IMG/VR virus record: IMGVR_UViG_3300025785_000104
Coordinates: 1-22,713 of that record
DNA: 22,713 bases
Reading direction: 5' to 3' (one strand)
Source of the DNA: a virus
Shown: positions 6,879 through 14,402 of the stretch, piece after piece
Position numbering within the stretch: position 1 is the first letter of the stretch
Layout of the letters: every line of letters begins with the position of its first letter
Program-made: the position numbers and the translations under genes
The notes under the pieces: model-generated
Databases searched by the model: none
What the model was told of the DNA's origin: nothing
Seen by the model: the letters and a program-made list of their open reading frames with translations, nothing else

Positions 6879-7880
6879 TCACCATTCGGTAGCGTATTTT
6901 TCAGTAACCACACTGCTTGAACATTTAGTTTGACATTCCTGCCAACGAAACGTTTGAAACTCACCTGTCCAAAATTCATGGGCCAGTGCTTGTTCTAGTG
7001 TTGTATGATTTAAGTTAAATTGTTCTGCCAGTGTTTGCCATTCGTTATTGTGATTATATCTATTTGCGACCCAACAGCAGGGAAATAATCTTCCCCGTGC
7101 ATCAATGTATAGCCCCTTGTTACCAATAGCGCAAAGGGGTGTAATTTCAGCGGAGCCGCTAATTTTATTATAAAGTTGCTGGTTTGTAAAATTTATAGGT
7201 TGCCATGATGAATAATCTGTAGCGATGCGTTCAAATCTATGTGTAGAGCTAATTAAATCTCTACTGGGCTCTAGCGCATCGTTTGTGCCATAAGAATCGT
7301 ATATTGAGCCAAATTTTGTGCTCTTTGTCAGTTGAAATCTATCAACGCCCAACTGTTTTGCAAATCGTTGCATAAAATCCAAACGATGTTCGTTAAATTT
7401 AAATGCAATAGCTGCCCAAACAATCTTACAGCGACTGATAGCTCGTAGGGTTTTTAACCCAGCAATGATGCTGTCCCAGTCGCTGTTGACACGATAGATG
7501 TTATTACTGTAATTATCGTAGCCGTCGATACTAAAATGTACGCTGTCAATTTCAGTTAAGGTTTTGCCCAGTTCAAGCCACCAAGTGATCTTTTTGTGTG
7601 ATCCATTGGTAACTATCACAATCTCAACGGGCTTGATGCTTTTGACGTACTCAATGACAGGGATCAGATCGTGTGCATATATGGGGTCTCCGTCGTCGCC
7701 GCAGAATGTGATCTTTTCCACATTCGCTTGTATAAACTCGGGAGTAAAGTTGCGTTTGAAAAATGCCAAGTCTAGCTCGGTGTTTACCAGTGTGTCGGGT
7801 ACTTCTTGTCGAGCACAGCGAGGGCAGCGCAAGGTACACTTGCTTGAAATCTCAATATGAAAATGCCAAGTTGCTAACAT
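6879..7880 (-). CDS. Radical SAM/SPASM-like protein 1
   Basis: A 333-aa protein. The radical SAM cluster motif CTLRCPRC (Cys15, 19, 22) binds the catalytic 4Fe-4S cluster and S-adenosylmethionine. FCGDDGDP (59-66) fits the GGEP-type SAM contact and HFSIDG (115-120) a later core strand. The C-terminal part has Cys250, paired Cys268/269 in RLFPCCW, and Cys316/Cys320, the layout of a SPASM or twitch auxiliary cluster. Such proteins modify peptides, proteins or small molecules by radical chemistry; the substrate here is unknown. Its ATG overlaps the end of radical SAM 2 by 7 nt, so the two are translationally coupled. It shares motifs with the other two radical SAM proteins (TNGS, WW, IYR, HNEH-like FNEHR), so they are paralogues. 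This is the longest of the three, with an extended C-terminus. Confidence 0.88.
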   Translation of the reverse strand: MLATWHFHIEISSKCTLRCPRCARQEVPDTLVNTELDLAFFKRNFTPEFIQANVEKITFCGDDGDPIYAHDLIPVIEYVKSIKPVEIVIVTNGSHKKITWWLELGKTLTEIDSVHFSIDGYDNYSNNIYRVNSDWDSIIAGLKTLRAISRCKIVWAAIAFKFNEHRLDFMQRFAKQLGVDRFQLTKSTKFGSIYDSYGTNDALEPSRDLISSTHRFERIATDYSSWQPINFTNQQLYNKISGSAEITPLCAIGNKGLYIDARGRLFPCCWVANRYNHNNEWQTLAEQFNLNHTTLEQALAHEFWTGEFQTFRWQECQTKCSSSVVTEKYATEW

Positions 7881-8719
7881 AAATTTACCTCACGTTGCCA
7901 TTGACTGTTAAAACTGTTAACGGTACCTGAACAGGTAGCTTTGCAAACTGGATGCGGATTTGTACTCCATGTAAGTTTAACCTGTTCCATAGTGACAAAA
8001 TTAGACAACCTATGTCCTTGCCAGCAGCAGGGATGAACATGTGCCCGTGCGTCTATATAAACACTAGATTCTTCAAGTGCCTGACAAACTATATTGCCTT
8101 GTGTTTTGATAGGATTTTGCCATCCAACAGGAAATTCTAGCCCATCGATATATGGTCTCTTACTGACCTTGGCTCTAAACCATTTGAATCCCATCTGTTT
8201 AGCCAATGCTTCACAAGCATCAACTTGGTGTTGATTGTGTCGATAGACCAGCATATCCCAGTGTGCGTTACCACCAGCATCAATAAAACTTTTGGCATTG
8301 GTCATTAGCTTGTGCCAATCTACGTTTTTACGATATATGTGATTTGTATCTTCTAGGCCGTCGATGCTGAATACTACAAAATCTTTGGGCTTGTTTAAGA
8401 TATTTGCTACCTCAACCCACCAATTGGGTTTACGTAGTGCGCCATTGGTATTCATACCCAACGTTATATTAGGATTTATTTTTCTAAACTGTCTATAGAT
8501 GTTGAGTGTGTGTTGCCCAGCAGCTGGGTCTCCATAATTACCACACATAAACATTTTATCTAGTCCAGCTATAGCATCAACCCCTACTGCTTGAATAACA
8601 TCAAACATTGACAAATGATGCTGTACTGATTTATCAAATTCAGTGCTGGTTTCGCGGGCACAGAGAGGACAGGCCGCTTGGCAAACGTCTGTTGGCTCTA
8701 GGTGCAAAATTTTAATCAT
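7874..8719 (-). CDS. Radical SAM/SPASM-like protein 2
   Basis: A 281-aa protein with CQAACPLC (Cys13, 17, 20) for the catalytic 4Fe-4S cluster, MCGNYGDP (58-64) as the SAM-contact loop, MNTNGALRKPNWW (89-101), and VVFSIDGLEDTNHIYR (115-130). Auxiliary-cluster candidates are Cys212, Cys231/232 in HPCCW, Cys259 and Cys263, plus Cys281 as the very last residue. The layout matches SPASM/twitch radical SAM enzymes that act on peptides or other large substrates. The start ATG overlaps the gp46 stop by 4 nt, and its own end overlaps radical SAM 1 by 7 nt, so gp46, this gene and the next are one translational unit. Substrate unknown. Confidence 0.88.
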   Translation of the reverse strand: MIKILHLEPTDVCQAACPLCARETSTEFDKSVQHHLSMFDVIQAVGVDAIAGLDKMFMCGNYGDPAAGQHTLNIYRQFRKINPNITLGMNTNGALRKPNWWVEVANILNKPKDFVVFSIDGLEDTNHIYRKNVDWHKLMTNAKSFIDAGGNAHWDMLVYRHNQHQVDACEALAKQMGFKWFRAKVSKRPYIDGLEFPVGWQNPIKTQGNIVCQALEESSVYIDARAHVHPCCWQGHRLSNFVTMEQVKLTWSTNPHPVCKATCSGTVNSFNSQWQREVNLC

Positions 8720-10485
8720 ACAATTTCTAAATCTGTATCGTAGCTGGTATAGCCGTTTTCTTTGACTACTTTGAGTGTATTATTAACACGCCCTGCTAGT
8801 TCGTCCTTGTGACTCACAAGCCAAATGCTCTTGTTTTGATCTCTACTCATCTTTTTAAGAATAGCAAGGCTGTTTTCAACACCCGAACTATCCATACCGC
8901 TGTCAACCAGCTCGTCGATAAACAACAAGTTGATGGGTTGATATAGACTTTCCCATACATCGCGGAATGCCCAGCTCAATGATAGAATCAATCTGTTACG
9001 TTCACCACGACTCAAGTTGTCAAAGTCCAAGTCACGTCCTAGTTCTGTAATGCTCACAGTCAAGTCGTTGTTGAATTTTACAGTATGCGGGAGACCAATG
9101 CGATCTAAATATTGTCCTAACCTAGCATTCAAGTAGCTCAAGTTCTGATCAATGATACGTTTACGAATAAAGCTATCCTTGTTAGTCAACAGTTTGTGCA
9201 AGAAGTCTTGGTGTGTGCGTAGTTCATCTAGCTGGTTCATAACATCAAAGTCAATTTCTTCTAAGGCCTGTTCCTGCATCTCACGGATCTGATCCACATA
9301 AGGATCTTGCTCGTTTTGTTTGGCTGTAAGCTGTGCAAGTAAGCTGCCCATACTTGAACGATGTTCAAACGCATCTGCTTCGTTATCATAAAACACCTTT
9401 GGCATCACACCCAATTCACCTAGTTCAGCCAGTGCGTCCTGATGTTCCATTAACTGTGTGTTGGTTGCCAGTGCTTGTAGAGCTGCTTCTCGTAGTGCCG
9501 CTCGTTTGTCTTCTAGCAACTGTTCTTGTTTGTCGTCGTGAAACCCTTGCCCACAACTGTGGCAAGTATGATTCTCTAATGCTGCAATGTCACTCTTGAG
9601 TTTTTCAATATCTTTTTGCTCACGCCGTTCGTCCAGCTCACAACGCTTGATCCAGCCGTTGAGATCATTAATGGCCTTGCGCTTGACATTATAGTCAGCT
9701 AGTGCCTTGTGTGCAGATAGTTCAGCTTCGATGTTGAGTTTAGCAAGTTCATCATAAGCTGCCTGCAACGCCGCAACATCGTTTGTCTTTTTGCTGTTCC
9801 ATAAATTCTGGCGTCGTAAGAGTGCATCAATTTGATCCTGTATACGTTTGTTGGCATCGCCTACTGCTTTGATACGGAATTCTTCGGCAGTGATGGCATC
9901 TTTGGTGGCTTTGGCTAGTTCTTTGAGTCGTTCGGCTTTTTCACTTAGTAGTGTAATGCCCAGCAACTGTTCAATCATGAGTCGTTGATCGTTGCTTTTT
10001 AAACTAAGGAACGGCTCCGTATAGGTGTTGAGTGCCACGATGTGCTTGAACATCTCGTGGCTCATACCCAACATGCGTTCAATGTCGGCCTGTGTTTCGC
10101 GACTGTCGCCCTGACTCTCGTCTGTGATCTCACGTTCGGTATCATCAATGAAGAACCGCATGACATTGGGCTTGCGTCCGCGTTCAATGCGATAGTTTAT
10201 GCCGTTTACTTCAAAATCAACAGTGACCATCATGCCTTTGCCGTTGGTCTTGTTGATCAAGTTGTCCTTCTTGATGTTTGTGAGCGCCTGCCCATACATG
10301 CCATAGCTGAGTGCATTGATGATAGTGGTCTTGCCTGTGCCGTTACGTGCGCCGCTGTCATCGCCGCCCAAGTCCAGGTTTTCACCTAGTACCAGAGTCA
10401 GGTCATTGCGATCAAAGTTTACGGCCTGTGTAGCATTACCCACACTCATAAAGTTTTTAACTGTTAGGTCTTTTATTTTAAACAT
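8716..10485 (-). CDS. 46: Recombination nuclease ATPase subunit gp46 (SbcC/Rad50-like)
   Basis: A 589-aa protein, close to T4 gp46 (560 aa). The order is Walker A NGTGKTT at 48-54 (the usual leading Gly is Ala46), long coiled coils at about 180-440 broken by a zinc hook CHSC (Cys308, Cys311), ABC signature LSRGERNR at 491-498, Walker B LLFIDE at 520-525, and H-loop SHKDEL from 558. With gp47 it forms the Mre11/Rad50-type complex that resects DNA ends for recombination-dependent replication and host DNA breakdown. In T4, 46 and 47 are close neighbours; here three cargo genes (132-aa unknown, sulfotransferase-like, radical SAM 3) lie between them. It begins 3 nt after radical SAM 3 and overlaps radical SAM 2. 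Confidence 0.95.
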   Translation of the reverse strand: MFKIKDLTVKNFMSVGNATQAVNFDRNDLTLVLGENLDLGGDDSGARNGTGKTTIINALSYGMYGQALTNIKKDNLINKTNGKGMMVTVDFEVNGINYRIERGRKPNVMRFFIDDTEREITDESQGDSRETQADIERMLGMSHEMFKHIVALNTYTEPFLSLKSNDQRLMIEQLLGITLLSEKAERLKELAKATKDAITAEEFRIKAVGDANKRIQDQIDALLRRQNLWNSKKTNDVAALQAAYDELAKLNIEAELSAHKALADYNVKRKAINDLNGWIKRCELDERREQKDIEKLKSDIAALENHTCHSCGQGFHDDKQEQLLEDKRAALREAALQALATNTQLMEHQDALAELGELGVMPKVFYDNEADAFEHRSSMGSLLAQLTAKQNEQDPYVDQIREMQEQALEEIDFDVMNQLDELRTHQDFLHKLLTNKDSFIRKRIIDQNLSYLNARLGQYLDRIGLPHTVKFNNDLTVSITELGRDLDFDNLSRGERNRLILSLSWAFRDVWESLYQPINLLFIDELVDSGMDSSGVENSLAILKKMSRDQNKSIWLVSHKDELAGRVNNTLKVVKENGYTSYDTDLEIV

Positions 10486-10488
10486 AAA

Positions 10489-11343
10489 TTATCGGCTGCA
10501 TTGATGTATACATACAGCTCTGGGAGTATCCTGTAATTCTTTTGCTATATCAGGCAAATTGTTGTAGTCGTCGAAACATAACTCAGTATTGAAAAAACAA
10601 CAGCTACTGATCTTTCCGTTAGCATTCAAGTATACACTAGGTTGAGCTAGATGTCGACAGTAATCGACTTTTATATCTCGACGAACTTTTTCATATTTGT
10701 TCATCGCAGCATTACTCTGCCAAGACTGTATATCTAATTCAACACCTGTTTGATAGTGCTTGAAAGGAAATTCTTTACGTACATCTCGTATGAATTCAAA
10801 ACGCTTGAATCCCAACTGTTGGCTCAAACGTATACAGTCTTTGATTTGATGTTCGTTATGCTTCCACGGAATAAACTGCCATACCGCAGTACCGCCCGCT
10901 GACATAAAAGTTTTTGCGTTATCAATTATGGTATTAAAATCAGTGCCTTGGCGATATATGCTGTGTGTATCAGCAAGCCCATCTAAACAAAACCAAACTT
11001 CATGTTTGTGCTCTTTTAATATATTGGCATATTGAGTCCACCAAACGGCATTTCGTAAACTACCGTTAGTTCTTACAATAATCTTTTCAGCATACTGTTT
11101 GGCAATTTCTGTCAACGACTTGATATTATAAGCAGCGATGGCATCTCCATAAGTGCCACAAAAATCAATTACTTCAAGATTGGGCATGAGTTTGACATAT
11201 TGTTCAAATACACTTTCATCCAGATCTTCTAGTACCAATGCAGGATTTAGGCCGTAGCCGCCTTGACTGCGATAACAGCCCGGGCACCAGGCATTGCATT
11301 TGGTTGTGGCTTCTACTTGTAACCATTTGATGTTTGTTATCAT
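10489..11343 (-). CDS. Radical SAM/SPASM-like protein 3
   Basis: A 284-aa protein with CNAWCPGC (Cys16, 20, 23), FCGTYGDA (61-68), RTNGSLRNAVWW (91-102), FCLDGLADTHSIYR (118-131) and KHNEHQIKDC (161-170). The C-terminal cysteines are Cys229, Cys248/249 in SSCCF, Cys256, Cys278 and Cys282, consistent with a SPASM/twitch-type auxiliary cluster. It is nearly the same length and pattern as radical SAM 2, but sits on the other side of gp46, so duplication followed by separation, or separate acquisition, must have occurred. It starts 27 nt after the sulfotransferase-like gene and ends 3 nt before the gp46 ATG. Substrate and reaction are unknown. Confidence 0.88.
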   Translation of the reverse strand: MITNIKWLQVEATTKCNAWCPGCYRSQGGYGLNPALVLEDLDESVFEQYVKLMPNLEVIDFCGTYGDAIAAYNIKSLTEIAKQYAEKIIVRTNGSLRNAVWWTQYANILKEHKHEVWFCLDGLADTHSIYRQGTDFNTIIDNAKTFMSAGGTAVWQFIPWKHNEHQIKDCIRLSQQLGFKRFEFIRDVRKEFPFKHYQTGVELDIQSWQSNAAMNKYEKVRRDIKVDYCRHLAQPSVYLNANGKISSCCFFNTELCFDDYNNLPDIAKELQDTPRAVCIHQCSR

Positions 11344-11370
11344 TGATTTCTATAATATCTTTTTAACTGA

Positions 11371-12003
11371 TTAAACATCCATCTTCCAATGACTTAGATT
11401 TTTCTTTACAGAGTCTTGAAAAGTATCTATGAAATTATTTAATAGCATAATATACTTGGGGTCAAATGTTAGATTTTTTTGATAATTGGTAACGTTGACA
11501 TAATTTTCAGATATGGCAATGGTATCTATCTCCAAGTAGTCTGTAATTTGATTCATTGTGTACTGCGGTGAATTTTTTATATCGTCGTAGTATAGAATCA
11601 GTATATCTGCTGGTAATCTTTTTATTATGTTTGCATAATCAAAAAATTGAATAAAAGAATCTAAAAAATTATCTGAATCCCAGTTGTGTAGCTGCCAAAA
11701 ATTATACAGGCTGTTGGCGTAGGTATAAGGATTTCTAAATATGATACTTTTGTGTGTGGCCCTACTGGATATTTGGTTGATCTGATTACTATCTAATCTC
11801 CAAGAACTGACATTAAAGTTTAAACTGAACTGGCTGTTTTCAAAATATTTGTTGTAAGACTCAAGATTTCTGGCTATGTGCAAGCCTGGCTCTTTTATAC
11901 CTTGATAGTCAATGGCAGGCGAAGTCATTAAATTATTGTACAGCCAAGACGATGCCGTCTTGGCAGTTCCAAAATTAATAAAATGCTTGGTCGAGGTATT
12001 CAT
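11371..12003 (-). CDS. Sulfotransferase-like protein (PAPS-binding)
   Basis: A 210-aa protein. Residues 9-21 (INFGTAKTASSWL) fit the 5'-phosphosulfate-binding loop of sulfotransferases (G-x-x-K-x-x-x-x-W), with Lys15 as the candidate catalytic lysine. Residues 90-100 (RNPYTYANSLY) fit the 3'-phosphate-binding motif, with Arg90 and Ser98 at the canonical spacing of eight. Such enzymes move sulfate from PAPS to sugars, peptides or small molecules. It is short (typical members are about 250-300 aa) but both nucleotide-binding motifs are present. It overlaps the end of the 132-aa gene by 29 nt and is visibly A+T rich compared with gp46 and gp47, suggesting transfer. The acceptor is unknown; surface glycans, phage glycans or a radical SAM-modified product are possible (inference). 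Confidence 0.72.
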   Translation of the reverse strand: MNTSTKHFINFGTAKTASSWLYNNLMTSPAIDYQGIKEPGLHIARNLESYNKYFENSQFSLNFNVSSWRLDSNQINQISSRATHKSIIFRNPYTYANSLYNFWQLHNWDSDNFLDSFIQFFDYANIIKRLPADILILYYDDIKNSPQYTMNQITDYLEIDTIAISENYVNVTNYQKNLTFDPKYIMLLNNFIDTFQDSVKKNLSHWKMDV

Positions 12004-12373
12004 GTATTGGGTGGGAAAATGAAAATATCAACTCGCCTGTAAAGAAAAGAATGTGATTGTCAACTACTGAATAATCAACTGTGATATTTTTTAAATTTGC
12101 AAACTCTATATAGTGCTCAGAATATATATTTTGACCTCGGGCAATCTTATTGCCGCACAATTCCCAAAAGTCATCAAACACAATCTTATTTACTACAACA
12201 GGCTGTTCTGTTATGCGTGGATTGTCGGACCGCAACCTCAATTTGAAAATTTTATCAAATTCAGGATCATATGAAATTCTAATAGAATCTGTATCTTTGC
12301 TGATATTAAATACTTGATTTTCAAATATTACTTCAAAGTCGACTCCAGCTGAAAAATACAAATCTAAATTCAT
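11975..12373 (-). CDS. Unknown 132-aa protein, probably beta-rich
   Basis: I do not recognise this protein. It alternates polar and hydrophobic residues (DFEVIFENQVFNISK, VVVNKIVFDDFWELCG, ITVDYSVVDNHILFFTGELI), suggesting a beta-sandwich, with no signal peptide and one Cys. It starts with an ATG that shares one base with the gp47 stop (TAATG), and its 3' end overlaps the sulfotransferase-like gene by 29 nt, so it is tightly coupled to both. A carbohydrate-binding-like partner of the sulfotransferase, or a substrate of the radical SAM proteins, are guesses from context only. Like its downstream neighbour it is A+T rich. Confidence 0.75.
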   Translation of the reverse strand: MNLDLYFSAGVDFEVIFENQVFNISKDTDSIRISYDPEFDKIFKLRLRSDNPRITEQPVVVNKIVFDDFWELCGNKIARGQNIYSEHYIEFANLKNITVDYSVVDNHILFFTGELIFSFSHPIHEYLDQAFY

Positions 12374-13389
12374 TAGAGATTTCTGTAGATGTCTAGCAGT
12401 AAATTCTTGTTAAATTTACCATTTTCTAGTGTAGTAAGTTGACCAGTAACAATTTGGTCCACACTTTCAAATTCAATATTGCCCTGTATTTCGTATTCAG
12501 TCAAGTCAGTGACCTTGGCTGGAATCAAGGTGAGCTCACGTAGATTGTACTGGCCCACAAAGGTTTCTTTGATAAAACTGGCTTCTTCGTAGCTGATGTC
12601 AATGTCCAAATTTACACGAATGTGCATGTTGGGTTGTAACATGACTTCGGTGTTCTTTAGCACATCGCTCAATTGGAACACGCGATAGCGCGGTTGATCA
12701 GGCCAAGCATGGTACACTGGATCCTGGCCCCATTCTAGTATAGTAAGGCCACGTTCATCATCGCCGGCATCGGCATAGTTGTGGGGGAAAGCATTGCCGA
12801 TGTAGGTCACATTGTTTTTGGTCTGACGCTTATGGAAGTGCCCGGTAAACACATGTCCAAAATGACCAAAGTCTTCTCGCCGCACCTCGCCATGATCGGG
12901 CATAGCCACCATGGCATTCATCAAATAGCCCGGGAGCTCCAAGTGACCAAAGATGTATTGTCCCTTGAGCTTGGATAGTCGCTTGTGGTCGTCTCCGACG
13001 AGCCAAGGAGCAATAACCACATCATCAGCAACAAACCAATCGTTAACAATTTGAATGTTCGGGAGGTGACGAGCCCATTCAACTGATTGGATATCACGTT
13101 TATCGCGATAATAAAGATCATGATTGCCAGGAATGAAGTAAACGCGATCAAAATTATCATTTAGATGTTCCAGTGCCCGTAAACTGTAGTTGAGTGTGAC
13201 GATATTGATGCTGGCACGGTTGTTGTGCCAGTCACCGAGAAACATAGCCGTTTCACAGCCTTCTGCCTTGGCCTTAGCAGTGGCCCACTTGACAAAATTC
13301 AAACAGTCTTCGTTGTGCTGTTGACTGTTTGATTTGAGTCCAAAATGGATATCAGTAAAGATTGCTGCTTTTTTAAATAAGTTACTCAT
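12373..13389 (-). CDS. 47: Recombination nuclease subunit gp47 (SbcD/Mre11-like)
   Basis: A 338-aa protein, essentially the length of T4 gp47 (339 aa). All metallophosphoesterase motifs are present in order: FTDIHFG (Asp13, His15), LGDWHNN (Asp53, His55), PGNHDLYYRD (Asn89, His90, Asp91), FGHLE (His149) and TGHFHKR (His184, His186). It is the two-metal nuclease partner of gp46. The ATG at 13389 has no visible Shine-Dalgarno site. Six bases upstream ends an extended -10 box (TGCTATACT), so a transcript from it would start about at the ATG. Otherwise it is read from the gp55 promoter 980 bp upstream. It ends one base into the next gene. Confidence 0.95.
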   Translation of the reverse strand: MSNLFKKAAIFTDIHFGLKSNSQQHNEDCLNFVKWATAKAKAEGCETAMFLGDWHNNRASINIVTLNYSLRALEHLNDNFDRVYFIPGNHDLYYRDKRDIQSVEWARHLPNIQIVNDWFVADDVVIAPWLVGDDHKRLSKLKGQYIFGHLELPGYLMNAMVAMPDHGEVRREDFGHFGHVFTGHFHKRQTKNNVTYIGNAFPHNYADAGDDERGLTILEWGQDPVYHAWPDQPRYRVFQLSDVLKNTEVMLQPNMHIRVNLDIDISYEEASFIKETFVGQYNLRELTLIPAKVTDLTEYEIQGNIEFESVDQIVTGQLTTLENGKFNKNLLLDIYRNL

Positions 13390-13395
13390 CTACAC

Positions 13396-13404
13396 AGTAT
13401 AGCA
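13396..13404 (-). promoter_or_regulatory. Possible extended -10 promoter directly upstream of gp47
   Basis: The minus strand reads TGCTATACT, an extended -10 (TGn plus TATACT, 5 of 6 to TATAAT). A weak -35 TTGCTC lies 18 nt upstream of the hexamer. The predicted start coincides with the gp47 ATG, so the transcript would be leaderless or serve only downstream genes. Confidence 0.35.
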
Positions 13405-13437
13405 AACTGCCATGCCCTAGAGCAATGGTCAATTTGC

Positions 13438-14316
13438 TCAGTCATCGTGGCCGCCATCTACACTCACATAACCGCCGCCAATGCCTTGTCGTGTGTAGCT
13501 GGGATTCAAACCATTCATTTCCAAAATGTCATCTCGAATGTTTTGATTACGCTTTTCAGTGTTCAGTACTCGAGTAAAACTATTGGTAACTGCCGCAGTG
13601 TAGTAGGCAAATGGGTTTTGACTTTTGGATTCGTCAAACTGTAGCCCAATCTGTACTAATTGTAGCAGAGCTTGACTACGCATTTCGTCATTGTAGGTGT
13701 AGCCACGCCAGTTGCTACGTGTAGCATAGCGTTCGCACAGTTTCATATACATGTTGGCCAAGGTCCTGGTGATGCTGCCATGATCTCGAGTGTAGGCTCC
13801 GGTTGCCAAATCACCTCGCCAGTGGCTCTTGCCCACACAGTAAGGATTGCCTTCTTCGTCCAGTTTGTAGTGCTGGAATGGTGGAAAATTGACCTTGACA
13901 TACTTGTTATGTGCAGTATCTTCTTCATCAAAATCTGTGATTAATGGATCAGCTTCATCTTCAATTTCCAAAGCAGCCATACGGGCCTTGCGAGTTTTAG
14001 CATCATCAATGGGTATATGTTCCCAGGTCATCACACGAAAAATCACATCCGAGTCTTTGACATCTTTGAGTTTGACTTCAAATTCGTCCAATTTACGTTT
14101 AACGCCATCGGTAGCAGCCGCTTCATGTGCCAGTTTGGCCAAGCGTTCTGCACGTAAACGTCTACCTTCTAGGGTGTTCTTTTTGTTTAATTTGCTGATG
14201 TCGGGCAAGATAATGTCGTAATCTGCATATTCGGGTCGTGCATACGTGCAGTATGTGGTCTTGCTCTTGTGGATTTCTTTTAAGATATCCTTGTTGTTGA
14301 GGTAATTGTGCTTAAT
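13438..14316 (-). CDS. 55: Late sigma factor gp55-like; apparent ATT start
   Basis: The N-terminal KHNYLNNKDILKEIHKSK matches the NYVNNKELLQAI start of T4 gp55, and the C-terminal third (GYTYNDEMRSQALLQLVQIG, then FDESKSQNPFAYYTAAVTNS) matches its sigma region 2. It directs polymerase to TATAAATA late promoters. The open frame extends to a TTG at 14370, but that TTG is part of the -35 hexamer TTGACA, so translation cannot begin there on a transcript from this promoter. Downstream of the promoter no in-frame ATG, GTG or TTG precedes the homologous region. An ATT at 14316-14314 stands 7 nt after AGGAG (14328-14324). The ATG at 14323 is out of frame and stops after three codons. From ATT the protein is 292 aa, much longer than T4 gp55 (185 aa), owing to about 130 charged residues between the conserved ends. 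Confidence 0.85.
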   Translation of the reverse strand: MKHNYLNNKDILKEIHKSKTTYCTYARPEYADYDIILPDISKLNKKNTLEGRRLRAERLAKLAHEAAATDGVKRKLDEFEVKLKDVKDSDVIFRVMTWEHIPIDDAKTRKARMAALEIEDEADPLITDFDEEDTAHNKYVKVNFPPFQHYKLDEEGNPYCVGKSHWRGDLATGAYTRDHGSITRTLANMYMKLCERYATRSNWRGYTYNDEMRSQALLQLVQIGLQFDESKSQNPFAYYTAAVTNSFTRVLNTEKRNQNIRDDILEMNGLNPSYTRQGIGGGYVSVDGGHDD

Positions 14317-14341
14317 TTTGCATCTCCTGGTAACTCGAACA

Positions 14342-14370
14342 ATAATAACAAAGTTTGCAGAATTTGTCAA
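14342..14370 (-). promoter_or_regulatory. Strong sigma70-type promoter for gp55 and the early operon
   Basis: On the minus strand, TTGACA (14370-14365), a 17-nt spacer and TATTAT (14347-14342) make a near-consensus host promoter (11 of 12 bases). The start is expected near 14335, giving a leader of about 20 nt that contains AGGAG. It faces away from the late promoter at 14403-14410, so early and late transcription diverge here. Confidence 0.82.
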
Positions 14371-14402
14371 CCTTTTTATAATATTAGTACTTTATTATAG
14401 AT

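Noticed and set aside
10342-10353. gp46 as inactive because the first Walker A glycine is Ala
   Set aside because: The GTGKTT core, signature, Walker B and H-loop are all intact, so ATP binding is expected to be retained.
6861-11370. Small precursor peptide gene for the radical SAM proteins
   Set aside because: Gaps between the genes are 3-27 nt, too short for a peptide gene, and no overlapping short frame had a convincing ribosome site.
14317-14370. gp55 N-terminal extension from TTG at 14370
   Set aside because: The TTG is the first half of the TTGACA -35 hexamer, so the extension would not be on the transcript, and it adds no residues that match gp55.
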